From the NCBI RefSeq assembly GCF_001583435.1, contig NZ_CP013251.1, positions 3,237,215 through 3,301,214 of the forward strand: 64,000 nucleotides of DNA, written 5' to 3'. This DNA comes from Endozoicomonas montiporae CL-33. Lineage in GTDB: Bacteria > Pseudomonadota > Gammaproteobacteria > Pseudomonadales > Endozoicomonadaceae. Of the stretch, positions 8,227-16,382 are shown piece by piece; position 1 is the first letter of the stretch, and each line of letters opens with the position of its first letter. A model generated the notes under the pieces. That model had not been told where the DNA came from and made no database searches. It saw only the letters and a program-made list of their open reading frames with translations. The position numbers and the translations under genes are program-made.

Positions 8227-8419
8227 TCGGTAAACTCCTTGTTAATCAAGAGTGCATTATAAGTTCGCCACTCACAGGAAGCGACTTCCATATTAACAAT
8301 TTTTTTGAGCGGTATTTATTAAGACAGTGACACACGCCACAGTGTTGTCCAGCCAGACTTTCCTCTATGATTGGGCTCAAACACGCTGGTATTTTCTAGA
8401 GTACATATCCGAGCCTATT

Positions 8420-9436
8420 ATGAATAATGACCACGCCTCACTCTTTGCCCCCTTTCTTGAACAGGTTCTTCCTGCCAGCCTTGCCAGTCTGCACCAGCCA
8501 TCCATGAGTCTGCTGGCTGATCGCGGCTTTCTCCGTGTCAATGGTCCGGACAGCCAGCGATTCCTACAGGGACAACTGAGTAATAACCTGGACACACTGG
8601 AACCTGCACAGCACCACCTGAGTACGGCCTGTACGCCTAAAGGCAGAATGTACAGTGCTTTTCGCCTGCTCAACTCAGAAGACACCTTTCTGCTGTCAAT
8701 GCATCATGGGCTGCTGGACACCACCCAGGCGACTCTCGGCAAGTATGCCGTCTTTTTCAAAACCGAGCTCACTACCGACTCTTCTCTGGTTGCCCTGGGT
8801 CTCTCAGGCTCAGACATCAGCACGACGGTCAATGAAGTGTTTGGTCGCACTCCGGAGGCCGGTTGCGCGATAGAGGTGGGCGAAAACATCTGGTTACTGG
8901 CGGTTCCCGGTGCCTGTGAACGTTATGAACTCTGGCTGCCAGCTGATCAGCTTTCTGACTGGTGGAACCGGCTGAAAACCAGCTTCCGGCCTCTGGCGCA
9001 GTCCCACTGGCGTCTGCTGGATATTGAGGCAGTGATTCCGGAGTTGCTTCCGGAAGCCATTGAGCAATACATTCCCCAGCACCTGAATCTGCCCAGTCTG
9101 AACGCTGTCAGCTTTCGTAAAGGTTGTTATACAGGACAGGAAATTGTTGCCCGCATGCAAAACCTGGGACAGCTGAAAAGCCGCTGCTATCGTTTAACCG
9201 CCAGTTCAGCCGTTGAGCTGCCTGCTAACACCAAACTGGTGAATGCTGCAGGAAAGACCATGGGTGAAGTCCTGTACGCTGCCACTCCCTCCGATACTAA
9301 CCAGACAGAGCTGCTGGCCGTTATTCGTGTTGAAGCTGCAGAAACCGGTGACGTACAGCTACCTGACATTGACATCACCTTTACAGTGTCGTCTTTGCCT
9401 TACAGCATTGATGTAAAGGCAGAGCTGCAACGCTGA
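8420..9436 (+). CDS. ygfZ: Folate-binding YgfZ protein (tRNA modification / Fe-S repair)
   Basis: A GcvT-like, tetrahydrofolate-dependent protein that helps maintain certain Fe-S enzymes, including the tRNA thiomethyltransferase MiaB. The diagnostic KGCYTGQE motif is present with its Cys at about residue 236, and the N-terminus reads RGFLRVNGPDSQRFLQGQLS as in the family. The ATG at 8420 (MNNDHASLF) is chosen because the family begins shortly before this segment; the open frame extends upstream to a GTG at 8327, but the extra 31 residues look non-homologous. It is divergent from sdhE, so 8227-8419 should hold both promoters. Confidence 0.92.
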   Translation: MNNDHASLFAPFLEQVLPASLASLHQPSMSLLADRGFLRVNGPDSQRFLQGQLSNNLDTLEPAQHHLSTACTPKGRMYSAFRLLNSEDTFLLSMHHGLLDTTQATLGKYAVFFKTELTTDSSLVALGLSGSDISTTVNEVFGRTPEAGCAIEVGENIWLLAVPGACERYELWLPADQLSDWWNRLKTSFRPLAQSHWRLLDIEAVIPELLPEAIEQYIPQHLNLPSLNAVSFRKGCYTGQEIVARMQNLGQLKSRCYRLTASSAVELPANTKLVNAAGKTMGEVLYAATPSDTNQTELLAVIRVEAAETGDVQLPDIDITFTVSSLPYSIDVKAELQR

Positions 9437-9444
9437 TTAACCGG

Positions 9445-9461
9445 GAGAGGCATCGCCTCTT
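9445..9461 (+). terminator. Possible weak hairpin terminator after ygfZ
   Basis: Short GC-rich hairpin AGAGGC-ATC-GCCTCT just after the ygfZ stop. There is no T-tract, so any terminator role is uncertain. Confidence 0.3.
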
Positions 9462-9483
9462 CCGTCACTGCACGGATTCCGGA

Positions 9484-9756
9484 TCAATAAGCATTTCGTC
9501 TATGAAAAACCCTGACCCTGCTTCCTGCCGCACCTTCCTCACATAAGCAGCACTCATCCAGCGGCTCGACAGCCCCTACTTCCATCACCTGAAACCTGAC
9601 ATCACCCAGCATGGGAACATTGACACGATGTTGAACAAAGTCCGGCCTCACCTGAACAACAAAGGTCATGATCCAGGGTTGTCTGGCTGGATCAAACAAT
9701 GGCATGACATCACTGCGCTGCCCTCCTAGAAAAAGCTCAGGCCAAACATCAAACAC
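9484..9756 (-). CDS. Protein of unknown function, possibly the C-terminal half of the upstream gene
   Basis: Ninety codons with no family recognised. The middle reads like a beta-rich domain (PWIMTFVVQVRPDFVQHRVN) and the end has PLDECCLCEEGAAG, with three cysteines. The frame overlaps the end of the gene at 9726-10232 by 31 bases in another frame. A single extra T in the run of five Ts near 9731-9735 would fuse the two into one protein of about 248 residues continuing SFFLGGQRSDVMPLFDP. It is therefore either an overlapping gene or the tail of a frameshifted one. Confidence 0.45.
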   Translation of the reverse strand: MFDVWPELFLGGQRSDVMPLFDPARQPWIMTFVVQVRPDFVQHRVNVPMLGDVRFQVMEVGAVEPLDECCLCEEGAAGSRVRVFHRRNAY

Positions 9757-10232
9757 TGAGGTGTATCCCTGTTACGTCGTTGCTGCTGAGGCTGCTCTTT
9801 TTGCTTTTGCTGACTCTGTTCTCTGATCGCTGCCAATTCTGCACGGTTAACGAGTTGAGGATACAAGGGGAGATCAAACACCATCAGATAGTCTTGATTA
9901 GTCAGCTCTACCAAATAGGCTGTACACCCATTCGGATCTATTCTTCCGTTTCCGTCGTCGGAAAGGTTCACTTCATAAACCTGCCAGACAGAGCAGTCAT
10001 TAAGTGTTACAGAAGGCGGGGCAACAGGTGTGCGATTAATCAGCCCCAGCCTGATCGCGCGATGAAGCTCCCAGATTTGGGTATACCCATTGACCTGATG
10101 CTCTTTCACATAACCATCTTCCGTAAGAATTTTGAAAGAGTGTTCACTCACCTCAACAAGGTGAGCATGGGTCAAAAACGAGATAAACAACAGTATAAAA
10201 GCGAATAATTTATCAGCCTTTGCCCGGATCAT
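9726..10232 (-). CDS. Exported protein of unknown function
   Basis: A 168-residue product. The N-terminus has a positively charged start (MIRAKADK) and a hydrophobic stretch LFAFILLFISFLTHAH, a plausible signal peptide. The mature part contains a stretch like EF-hand calcium-binding loops, VNLSDDGNGRIDPNG (about residues 89-103), then a glutamine-rich segment near the end (QSQQKQKEQPQQQ). No known family was recognised. The C-terminal residues QCLMFGLSFF may be the product of a frameshift into the following frame (see 9484-9756). Confidence 0.55.
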   Translation of the reverse strand: MIRAKADKLFAFILLFISFLTHAHLVEVSEHSFKILTEDGYVKEHQVNGYTQIWELHRAIRLGLINRTPVAPPSVTLNDCSVWQVYEVNLSDDGNGRIDPNGCTAYLVELTNQDYLMVFDLPLYPQLVNRAELAAIREQSQQKQKEQPQQQRRNRDTPQCLMFGLSFF

Positions 10233-10454
10233 TACCAGCCCTCTTTAGCAGGAACCGAATCAGTGCAAGTTCCAAAAACCAGCTTGCAGTGATTGTCAAA
10301 ATCAACGGGCTCAAGCTGCATGCTGTGAGCAAAAGGCAATAATTTTAAAACGATCATTCAGGAGTTGACCGACAACCCAGAAAAATCGATTATAGCAGAC
10401 CAGAGTCAGGCCTTATGACATAGATAAAAAACACCAACAACAATTTAAAAAACG

Positions 10455-10784
10455 GTGGCCAGAATGGTCTTTCATGGAGTGACCCGGCAGATATGCCAGA
10501 GACGGCGTGTTCCTTTAACAGAGATTAACAGCGGCTATTGCTACGACTGGGCAAGGCTGGCGCTTCAATACTGTCCTTCGGCGCAATTATTTTACATTCG
10601 TCGTTTAGTTCCCCATGCTTTTATTTATTTTTCCGGACAGTGGTTTGATGCTCAGGCACCATCCGGCGTCAGGCACTGGCGACTGCTGCCCTTACTCAAG
10701 CCCTACCGGGAACTGTTTCAGTCAAAGGATCTGGTGTGTTGGCAACCCGGGGATGGATACTGGCATAAGAAACTTCGATTGTAA
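10455..10784 (+). CDS. Small protein of unknown function with a Cys...His pattern
   Basis: A 109-residue basic protein starting at a GTG (MARMVFHGV). Two segments stand out: INSGYCYDWARLALQY and VPHAFIYFSGQWFDAQAP. A Cys after Gly-Tyr followed about 30 residues later by a His and then Asp is reminiscent of small papain-like or transglutaminase-like folds, but this is only a pattern and no family was recognised. It lies alone between two minus-strand secreted proteins. The upstream 220 bases are AT-rich and could hold the promoter. Confidence 0.45.
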   Translation: MARMVFHGVTRQICQRRRVPLTEINSGYCYDWARLALQYCPSAQLFYIRRLVPHAFIYFSGQWFDAQAPSGVRHWRLLPLLKPYRELFQSKDLVCWQPGDGYWHKKLRL

Positions 10785-10795
10785 TACGATTGAAG

Positions 10796-10826
10796 CAGCT
10801 GCGGGTCTTTGCAAGATCCGCAGCTG
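10796..10826. terminator. Strong hairpin between convergent genes
   Basis: A 14-pair stem with one G-T pair (CAGCTGCGGGTCTT with AAGATCCGCAGCTG) and a three-base loop, between the convergent genes ending at 10784 and 10869. There is no clear T-tract in either direction, so termination is likely but not certain. Confidence 0.45.
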
Positions 10827-10868
10827 TAATGATTTATACAAACCAAATGCTTAACACTGCATCACAGT

Positions 10869-11600
10869 TCACTTTTTTTTGTCTTGTCTACCGGTTGTTG
10901 CTTCCCGGGTAAAAATATGAAGCGTCGCAGTATCAGTGGTGTGATCACAGAATAAATCCGAGTAAAGCTCACCATAATTTGCATAACCACAATGTGCTCT
11001 GCTCAAGGATTTTCTTGATATTCCTTGATCATAAATATCTCTACCACCATGGGACTTTGAGAAAGACACACTCAGTTCATTGGATTGACTTTCCGGATCA
11101 TCACTACCGAACACCACAGAATATGCCAGCTCAGGGGCTTTTGGATTAAATGCTGTGTAGTTTACGTTCTGAAGCCTTACACGGATAACGGTGTTAAACC
11201 CACCTCGTCCATCCGCAGGACTGACGCTGATCAAGTCCCAGCCTGCAATATTTACAGCCCCACCTCGCCCATCCGCAGGACTGTCTCTTTCAATAGTACC
11301 TAAAGTTAATGCTCCAGCACTGTCAGACTGATTATTGATGCAGTCTCTTGTCTCATCCTTTGTTACACATATCGCTTTATTAATCGGGTTACCCAATGTG
11401 ATAACAGCGCTGTCTCCAGGCTTAATATGCTGCGTGCCTGTTCCTTCTTTACCTATAAAAATATGCTCTTTAAGGTTGTTATACACAGTTACCTGACCCT
11501 CTCCCTCAACGGGACCACTGCTGCCAGACTGTGCCAAAACCATGGCAGGCAAACAATTCACACCAAGAGCAACCAATAACGATGAGCAAAGCTTTTGCAT
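10869..11600 (-). CDS. Secreted protein of unknown function with a duplicated SPADGRGG segment
   Basis: The start at 11600 is chosen because it is preceded by GGAG at good spacing and opens a clear signal peptide (MQKLCSSLLVALGVNC, then AMVLAQ). The mature protein of about 220 residues has an N-terminal part (VTVYNNLKEHIFIGKEGTG) resembling a beta-sandwich. An eight-residue motif SPADGRGG appears twice about 21 residues apart, matched by near-identical DNA at 11208-11230 and 11260-11282. The C-terminal part is richer in Cys (residues near HCGYANYGELYSDLFCDH). No family was recognised; an export or host-contact role is only inferred from the signal peptide. Confidence 0.6.
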   Translation of the reverse strand: MQKLCSSLLVALGVNCLPAMVLAQSGSSGPVEGEGQVTVYNNLKEHIFIGKEGTGTQHIKPGDSAVITLGNPINKAICVTKDETRDCINNQSDSAGALTLGTIERDSPADGRGGAVNIAGWDLISVSPADGRGGFNTVIRVRLQNVNYTAFNPKAPELAYSVVFGSDDPESQSNELSVSFSKSHGGRDIYDQGISRKSLSRAHCGYANYGELYSDLFCDHTTDTATLHIFTREATTGRQDKKK

Positions 11601-11862
11601 AACAACTCTCCAAAAGCTATCTGTGAACAGTAACAAATGTGTTCTCTGCAACATTCGGCTCAAAACAAGGACTGTCAGGTAATCAACCAGACCTGTAAGA
11701 CGCTTAAAACCAACAGCAGTTTTTCAGGCAGAAAAAAGACACCTGTTTAATATAGTTACGGGGAACAATTATTCAAACTTTAAATTTATTGACTCACTGC
11801 ACCAGACCCGATCGAAAATTTCAATCGTCATAAGCTTGCCTTCAGAGGGCAAATACAAAATA

Positions 11863-11878
11863 CTGTATAAATGAACAG
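11863..11878 (+). promoter_or_regulatory. LexA (SOS) box upstream of the Y-family polymerase
   Basis: CTGTATAAATGAACAG fits CTG-N10-CAG with an AT-rich centre. TTGCCT at 11837-11842 could be the -35 element, which would place the box over the -10 region. The ATG at 11871 lies inside the box, arguing that the real start codon is further downstream. Confidence 0.7.
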
Positions 11879-11909
11879 TAATACTATAAAGCAGAAACCA
11901 TGGTCGAGA

Positions 11910-13121
11910 ATGATTGCCCTGGTGGATATGAATGCTTTTTTCGCTTCTATTGAACAACTGGACCGGCCGGACTGGCGGGATCGCCCCGTGTGCGTCACCA
12001 ATGGCCGCACCGGCACCTGCATTATCACCGCCTCTTACGAAGCCCGGGCTGTCGGGATCAAAACCGGCATGCGCCTGCGCGAAGCACGCACACTGTCACC
12101 GGATTTAATACAGGCGCCTTCACGTCCGGAACGCTACGGACAGGTGTCTTCCAGCATCATGTCTGCACTGGAAAGCATTACGCCGGAACTGGAAATTTTT
12201 TCCGTGGATGAAGCGTTTCTTGATATCACCAGCTGCCAGCAGGTGTATGACTGCACCGTGGAAGAGCTGGGGCAACGTATTAAAACCTGCGTTTTCAATG
12301 CCTCGGAGTTACTGTGTTCGGTCGGCATCAGCAGCGACAAGACAACGGCCAAATGGGCAGCCAAACAGCAGAAGCCTGATGGTCTGACCGTGGTTCTGCC
12401 GGAAAACGCAAAGGCCCGGCTGGCACCGGTGCCCGTTACAGAGTTATGTGGTATTGGTTCCGGCATTGGTCGTTTTCTTGCCCAGTACGGTGTACTCCGA
12501 TGCGGTGATATGCAAAAGATCCCCATCAGTGTACTGGCAAAACGCTTTGGCAATCTGGGTCGTCGCATCTGGCTGATGGCTCAGGGCATGGATCCGGACC
12601 CGATTCACAAAGAGATCAAAGCGCCTCAGTCCATCGGACATGGCAAAGTCATTCCGCCCAACACCATCGACCGAGAGATTGTGCGCACCTATCTGCTGCA
12701 TATGGCAGAAAAGGTCGCAGCCCGCCTGCGCCGTTATGAACTTCAGGCACAAACCTTTGCGATCGGGGTGAACACCCGCCGAGGCTGGATTCATCGCAAA
12801 CTGCAAAGCCTGCACCCAACGGCGGATGGTGATCAAATCATGGCTCTGGCTGATTTCTTTCTGGACGTTTACTGGGATGGACGGGGTGTGCATCAGGTTC
12901 ATATCGGCGCTCTGGACCCTCAAATCAGAGACAATCAGGGTGAGTTGTTCAGGGAAGACCATGCGCGCAAAGACCAACTGCTGGCAACACTGGATGCCGT
13001 CAACCATCGCTTTGGCGAGTTCGCTCTCTGTAAGGCTCCCCTGCTGAACCGTTCAGACATGCCCAACGTTATTTCCCCGGCCTGGCGGCCTGACGGGCAC
13101 AGGAATACTCTTAAGCCCTGA
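11910..13121 (+). CDS. Y-family DNA polymerase (DinB/UmuC type)
   Basis: Translesion polymerase. The palm starts with MIALVDMNAFFASIEQ, giving the first catalytic Asp, and the second acidic motif is FSVDEAFLDIT. The fingers (YEARAVGIKTGMRLREA), thumb with helix-hairpin-helix (LCGIGSGIGRFLAQYGV) and little-finger region follow. The protein ends with a short tail rather than a clear beta-clamp motif. I place the start at 11910 because the upstream ATG (11871) is inside the LexA box, and Pol IV proteins begin directly with the VDMNAF segment. It resembles both DinB and UmuC; no umuD is adjacent. Expression is expected to be damage-inducible. Confidence 0.85.
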   Translation: MIALVDMNAFFASIEQLDRPDWRDRPVCVTNGRTGTCIITASYEARAVGIKTGMRLREARTLSPDLIQAPSRPERYGQVSSSIMSALESITPELEIFSVDEAFLDITSCQQVYDCTVEELGQRIKTCVFNASELLCSVGISSDKTTAKWAAKQQKPDGLTVVLPENAKARLAPVPVTELCGIGSGIGRFLAQYGVLRCGDMQKIPISVLAKRFGNLGRRIWLMAQGMDPDPIHKEIKAPQSIGHGKVIPPNTIDREIVRTYLLHMAEKVAARLRRYELQAQTFAIGVNTRRGWIHRKLQSLHPTADGDQIMALADFFLDVYWDGRGVHQVHIGALDPQIRDNQGELFREDHARKDQLLATLDAVNHRFGEFALCKAPLLNRSDMPNVISPAWRPDGHRNTLKP

Positions 13122-13170
13122 AACCTGATGGTAATAAAGGAACTTTAATCCCGCTTCAGGGTCTTTTTTA
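13116..13170 (+). terminator. Intrinsic terminator after the Y-family polymerase
   Basis: CCCTGAA (13116-13122) pairs with TTCAGGG (13157-13163), followed by TCTTTTTTATTTT. The 5' arm overlaps the polymerase stop codon. Confidence 0.55.
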
Positions 13171-13197
13171 TTTTGGAAGCGTACAGGGATTTTTTCC

Positions 13198-13458
13198 ATG
13201 AATAATGAGTCACTTTTTTCAGAAACCACGAAACCGGGTTCATCACTCCAGTTACCGCAAAAATTGTCTACTTTCGAGCAGACAGAAACTGACTTCAGCT
13301 CCCATCAACTCCCTGTCAGCTGCCATTTTGCAGGCCGATCGATCAGTATTCGTTTGGCTCAGTTCAAATACACTCTACAGCAAGATCCATTCGATCATGC
13401 AGCTAATGCCAAAGCACTTTTCGACAGATTGATATACCAAAAAGAGCAAAACAATTAG
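13198..13458 (+). CDS. Unknown protein, likely the 5' part of a gene broken by a TAG stop
   Basis: An 86-residue open frame beginning MNNESLFSETTKPG and ending LFDRLIYQKEQNN before TAG at 13456-13458. The next open frame starts six bases later in the same frame, so the two read as one longer gene with a single amber codon. The sequence is hydrophilic with a short segment (SISIRLAQFKYTLQQDPF) and no known domain. Amber suppression, pseudogenisation or a sequencing error are all possible. Confidence 0.45.
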   Translation: MNNESLFSETTKPGSSLQLPQKLSTFEQTETDFSSHQLPVSCHFAGRSISIRLAQFKYTLQQDPFDHAANAKALFDRLIYQKEQNN

Positions 13459-13464
13459 CCTGAA

Positions 13465-14454
13465 ATGACACAGGAAGATACTCTGATACTGGGGAATGTC
13501 GAACACTCAAGCAGCTCCGTTTACGAACATGCTTTCGATAAAATCCTCGATTTTCGCAAAACTGTTCGAGACTACGGGCTTGCATGCTTGCTTGACAAAC
13601 CAACAGCGGCTGACAGCTCTGGGAATCTGTCCTCATCTTTAACGCGGGTGCTGATGCTTTCTGAAAATCCTGAATTGTTTGATGAATTCACCCGAATTTA
13701 TAAAGATCCGGAATTTTTTACAGAAAACTCTCAGGATTATATAGAAGGCGTTCTCGAGTTCTTCAATAGCTGTGACATAGACCGCCGCACCCTAAGAAGT
13801 GCTTTTGAAAAAATCGGTTTACCTGCGTCACTTTCGAAACCAGAAAAAATTTGTTTAAAGGCACAAAGCCAACAAACTGATAGCCCAGCGCATAAATTAT
13901 CAGACTCAGAATGCAGTGAACACGATATCGCCAGAAGCCCGGAGATTAATGGTACGGTAGAAAATAACAATCTACCCTCCCAAAGTGAAAACGCACTAAC
14001 AGATGCAACCTTGCTGTCTCACGAAAATATTCACAAGAGCAATACTCCGCAAAAGAGTGCTCACCAAACTACTGAGAACGAAAGGCAGCGACCGAGTTTG
14101 CCGAAACAAAAGGTCGGAGACAACAAGGGCAAAAAGGATGATTTCGTTAAAGACCCCTATGTTACATGGGGCCTGCTGATAGCGTCTGAACCTTCGTCAC
14201 CAGACTTAGATGAAGAGCCTGTCGAACCCTCTCCACCCCCTAAAACACATGATGTCCATCAAACAGATGAAGCGAAACTGGAACCTGACAATCACAATCA
14301 ACTTGAACAGGTTCTGAATCACTTCAACGATCCCTTCGAGAGTACCTTATTCAGCATGGCGTTATGGGGGCATTTGATGTCAGGAAACCAAAGCGAAAAC
14401 GCTCTGCAAGGCATTTGGAATCAAAGGCATTACCACTCAAACCGGCAAAATTAA
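13465..14454 (+). CDS. Unknown low-complexity protein, possible effector, probably frameshifted at the 3' end
   Basis: A 329-residue product with an ordered N-terminal part (VYEHAFDKILDFRKTVRDYG, then FFNSCDIDRRTLRSAFEKIG), a long Ser/Glu/Pro/Asn-rich middle, and a hydrophobic patch STLFSMALWGHLMS. After about 14385 the open frame turns to unlikely sequence (QGIWNQRHYHSNRQN), while another frame continues with coding-like sequence (KAFGIKGITTQTGKIKNTAE ... RAELLAKYAKSDQPPLREV) up to TAG at 14576-14578. Removing one G near 14384 would join them. With the in-frame amber codon upstream, the ancestral gene probably ran from 13198 to 14578. No known family was recognised. Confidence 0.5.
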   Translation: MTQEDTLILGNVEHSSSSVYEHAFDKILDFRKTVRDYGLACLLDKPTAADSSGNLSSSLTRVLMLSENPELFDEFTRIYKDPEFFTENSQDYIEGVLEFFNSCDIDRRTLRSAFEKIGLPASLSKPEKICLKAQSQQTDSPAHKLSDSECSEHDIARSPEINGTVENNNLPSQSENALTDATLLSHENIHKSNTPQKSAHQTTENERQRPSLPKQKVGDNKGKKDDFVKDPYVTWGLLIASEPSSPDLDEEPVEPSPPPKTHDVHQTDEAKLEPDNHNQLEQVLNHFNDPFESTLFSMALWGHLMSGNQSENALQGIWNQRHYHSNRQN

Positions 14455-14574
14455 AAATACAGCAGAACCGTCACTGCCGACCAGAGCAGAGCTACTGGCA
14501 AAGTACGCAAAATCCGATCAACCACCTTTGAGAGAAGTGCGGGTTGTGATCCCGAAATGCCGGTTACCTGAAAT

Positions 14575-14928
14575 TTAGCGATCGGACCAGACAGCCAGCT
14601 CATTACCGCTGGGCTCCCGAAAATGAAAACGACGCCCGCCGGGAAAAGCGAAAACGGGCTTCACAATGATCCCGCCTGCCTGTTCAACCCGGGCAAGACA
14701 ACGATCCAGATCATCACTGAACAGCACCACCAGCGTCGCCCCATTACGGGTATCGGAACACAGCTCCGACTGATAAAAGCCGCCGTTGCCGCCACGGCTG
14801 GAAAAGGCAGAATACTCTGTTCCGAAGTCCTGAAAAGACCAGCCAAACACCTCGGTAAAAAACGCTTTGGTATGCTCAAGATTCGTTGCTGGCAGTTCAA
14901 TGTAATGCGTTGTTTGTTGGTCAGGCAT
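14575..14928 (-). CDS. VOC-family (glyoxalase/bleomycin-resistance) protein
   Basis: A 117-residue protein with the vicinal-oxygen-chelate pattern: HYIELPATNLEHTKAFFTEV, FGWSFQDFGTEYSAFSSRG, and the closing IVKPVFAFPGGRRFHFREPS followed by GNELAVWSD. The Glu of EPSGNELAVW is at a usual metal-ligand position. The substrate is unknown; proteins of this length often dimerise to make one active site. It precedes no clear partner except another VOC protein 20 bases upstream on the same strand, so the two may form an operon. Confidence 0.85.
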   Translation of the reverse strand: MPDQQTTHYIELPATNLEHTKAFFTEVFGWSFQDFGTEYSAFSSRGGNGGFYQSELCSDTRNGATLVVLFSDDLDRCLARVEQAGGIIVKPVFAFPGGRRFHFREPSGNELAVWSDR

Positions 14929-14948
14929 GGCTGTTCCCTGTGTTTATT

Positions 14949-15284
14949 TTATATACCGGCCTCGGCAATGGTTCGGTCTACCTGTAAGAACTCTATGGGT
15001 GCCCCGTTATCCTCAATAAACGCAACCCACACACCGGGGCTGGGGCTATTGGGTTCAATAATGACATGCTTGCCTTCAATGGCCTGCTGCAAATCATCCA
15101 CCTCAAAACAGACATGAGGCACGGTTTTTACCAGCTCGGGGTAATCGGCATCGTCTTCAAAGCGCATCCACTCAACCCCGTAAGGGTTGCGTCCAAAACC
15201 ACTGACATACACTTTCAGATGGGGCAGATGTTTCTCGTCCTTTAATGTTTCCCGGGTAGGAATGCCAAGATGGTGGTATTTCAT
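14949..15284 (-). CDS. VOC-like protein, substrate unknown
   Basis: The start at 15284 (MKYHHLGIPTRE) is preferred: VOC proteins begin directly with this HxGI pattern, and AAAGG lies just before it, whereas the longer frame to 15323 adds a non-conserved leader. The protein has YHHLGIPTRETLKDEK, then YVSGFGRNPYGVEWMRFEDD and VPHVCFEVDDLQQAIEG, ending with VAFIEDNGAPIEFLQVD. Metal-ligand-like residues are the first His and the late Glu (PIEF). No specific function is claimed. Confidence 0.8.
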   Translation of the reverse strand: MKYHHLGIPTRETLKDEKHLPHLKVYVSGFGRNPYGVEWMRFEDDADYPELVKTVPHVCFEVDDLQQAIEGKHVIIEPNSPSPGVWVAFIEDNGAPIEFLQVDRTIAEAGI

Positions 15285-15423
15285 GCCTTTATTCTCGTGT
15301 AGAGTTTGCCCACAGTATGGCATGTTTGTTCGGCGCTATTGCTCAGCTCTTTATCGCTCACTCGACCCTACTGCCAACTTTTTGCTCAACTCTCATCTCC
15401 AGTCGCATCCCAACCAGACCGAA

Positions 15424-16056
15424 TCAGGCTGTAACCCACAGGACCACCGCATCTTCGTCGCTGAGCGAAACCAGCGCGTGGCCCATCTCGGCATCGTAAT
15501 ATGCACTGTCGCCTTCTGCCAGTTCGACCGGCTGGTAGAATTCGGTAAACAGCGCCAACCGGCCACTCAGTACCAGCAAAAACTCCTCGCCTTCATGCCG
15601 TACCCAGTCCTGATAATCATCAAAAGACCGGGCAAAAACGGTGGTTCGGTAAGGAATCATACGCTTTCCCGACAGTTCTTCTGCCAGCAGTTCATGCTCA
15701 TAGGTGGTTGTCGGGTGCAACTGCCCTTTGCCTTTACGGGTCACCGCACGTCTGCCACTGGCGGCAGGCCGGGTACTGGGTTGGGTAAACAGCTGGGGAA
15801 TATCAATGCCCAGCCCTGTAACCAGTTTGGTCACCGCCGCAAACGTTGGTGAAATCTGTTCATTTTCAATCTTTGACAGGGTAGAGCGTGCCAGACCGGT
15901 CAGTTTGCTGGCTTCCTCCAACGTCAAGTTTTTGCTCTGGCGAATTTCCCGAACCCGTTGTCCCAGTTGCAGAGGCTCAACCGATGCTTCCCTGTCGCTG
16001 CGTGTTGCCAGAACGGACTGTTTTTCGCGTTGTAAGAAATGAGCCTGCTCAGTCAT
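15424..16056 (-). CDS. XRE-family regulator with C-terminal cupin domain
   Basis: A 210-residue two-domain DNA-binding protein. The helix-turn-helix spans about residues 31-85 (LGQRVREIRQSKNLTLEEAS, then LTGLARSTLSKIENEQISPT). A small-molecule-sensing cupin lies at about 140-205 (WVRHEGEEFLLVLSGRLALF and VELAEGDSAYYDAEMGHALV). This class of regulator often controls amino-acid or polyamine catabolism. It is divergent from the AGCS symporter at 16634, and two nearly identical palindromes lie upstream of that symporter and of sdaA. I infer it may bind them; that is not shown by the sequence. Confidence 0.88.
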   Translation of the reverse strand: MTEQAHFLQREKQSVLATRSDREASVEPLQLGQRVREIRQSKNLTLEEASKLTGLARSTLSKIENEQISPTFAAVTKLVTGLGIDIPQLFTQPSTRPAASGRRAVTRKGKGQLHPTTTYEHELLAEELSGKRMIPYRTTVFARSFDDYQDWVRHEGEEFLLVLSGRLALFTEFYQPVELAEGDSAYYDAEMGHALVSLSDEDAVVLWVTA

Positions 16057-16190
16057 TGTTATTCTTTACCTGCGTAATTTTATTCAGCTTTTTTGCAGCC
16101 ATCAGCCCCTGCACATCATTGTTTATGGAGAAATTGATTTATGGCGAAAAAAATACCCAACAAGAGATAGTAACCAAGCCTCGCCCTGAA

Positions 16191-16361
16191 ATGAACTACC
16201 CCGGAGCAAGCGGGTGCAATTAAAAGTGTTCCTGACATGTTAGGTTTTCCATTTTTTAAAGCCCTAACCCTGCAGAAATGCTCGGAACAAAATTCCGAAA
16301 AATCATGATTTCAGCATTCTCGGAACACTTTTAATTGCACCCGGAGCAAGCTCCGGGGTAT
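16191..16361. repeat. REP-like palindrome split by a small inverted-repeat element
   Basis: The outer sequence is a perfect hairpin when reunited: CCCCGGAGC plus AA plus GCTCCGGGG. It is interrupted by a 130-base element with 20-21-base perfect inverted repeats at its ends (16212-16232 and 16322-16342). The ten bases CGGAGCAAGC occur on both sides (16202-16211 and 16342-16351), consistent with a target duplication. The inner element has no gene and looks like a MITE. Its transposase source was not identified here. Confidence 0.75.
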
Positions 16362-16382
16362 CAAGTTAGCTCTTGAGTAGTT

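Noticed and set aside
8327..8419. Upstream start for ygfZ at a GTG
   Set aside because: The added 31 residues are not like the family, and the region should hold the divergent promoters.
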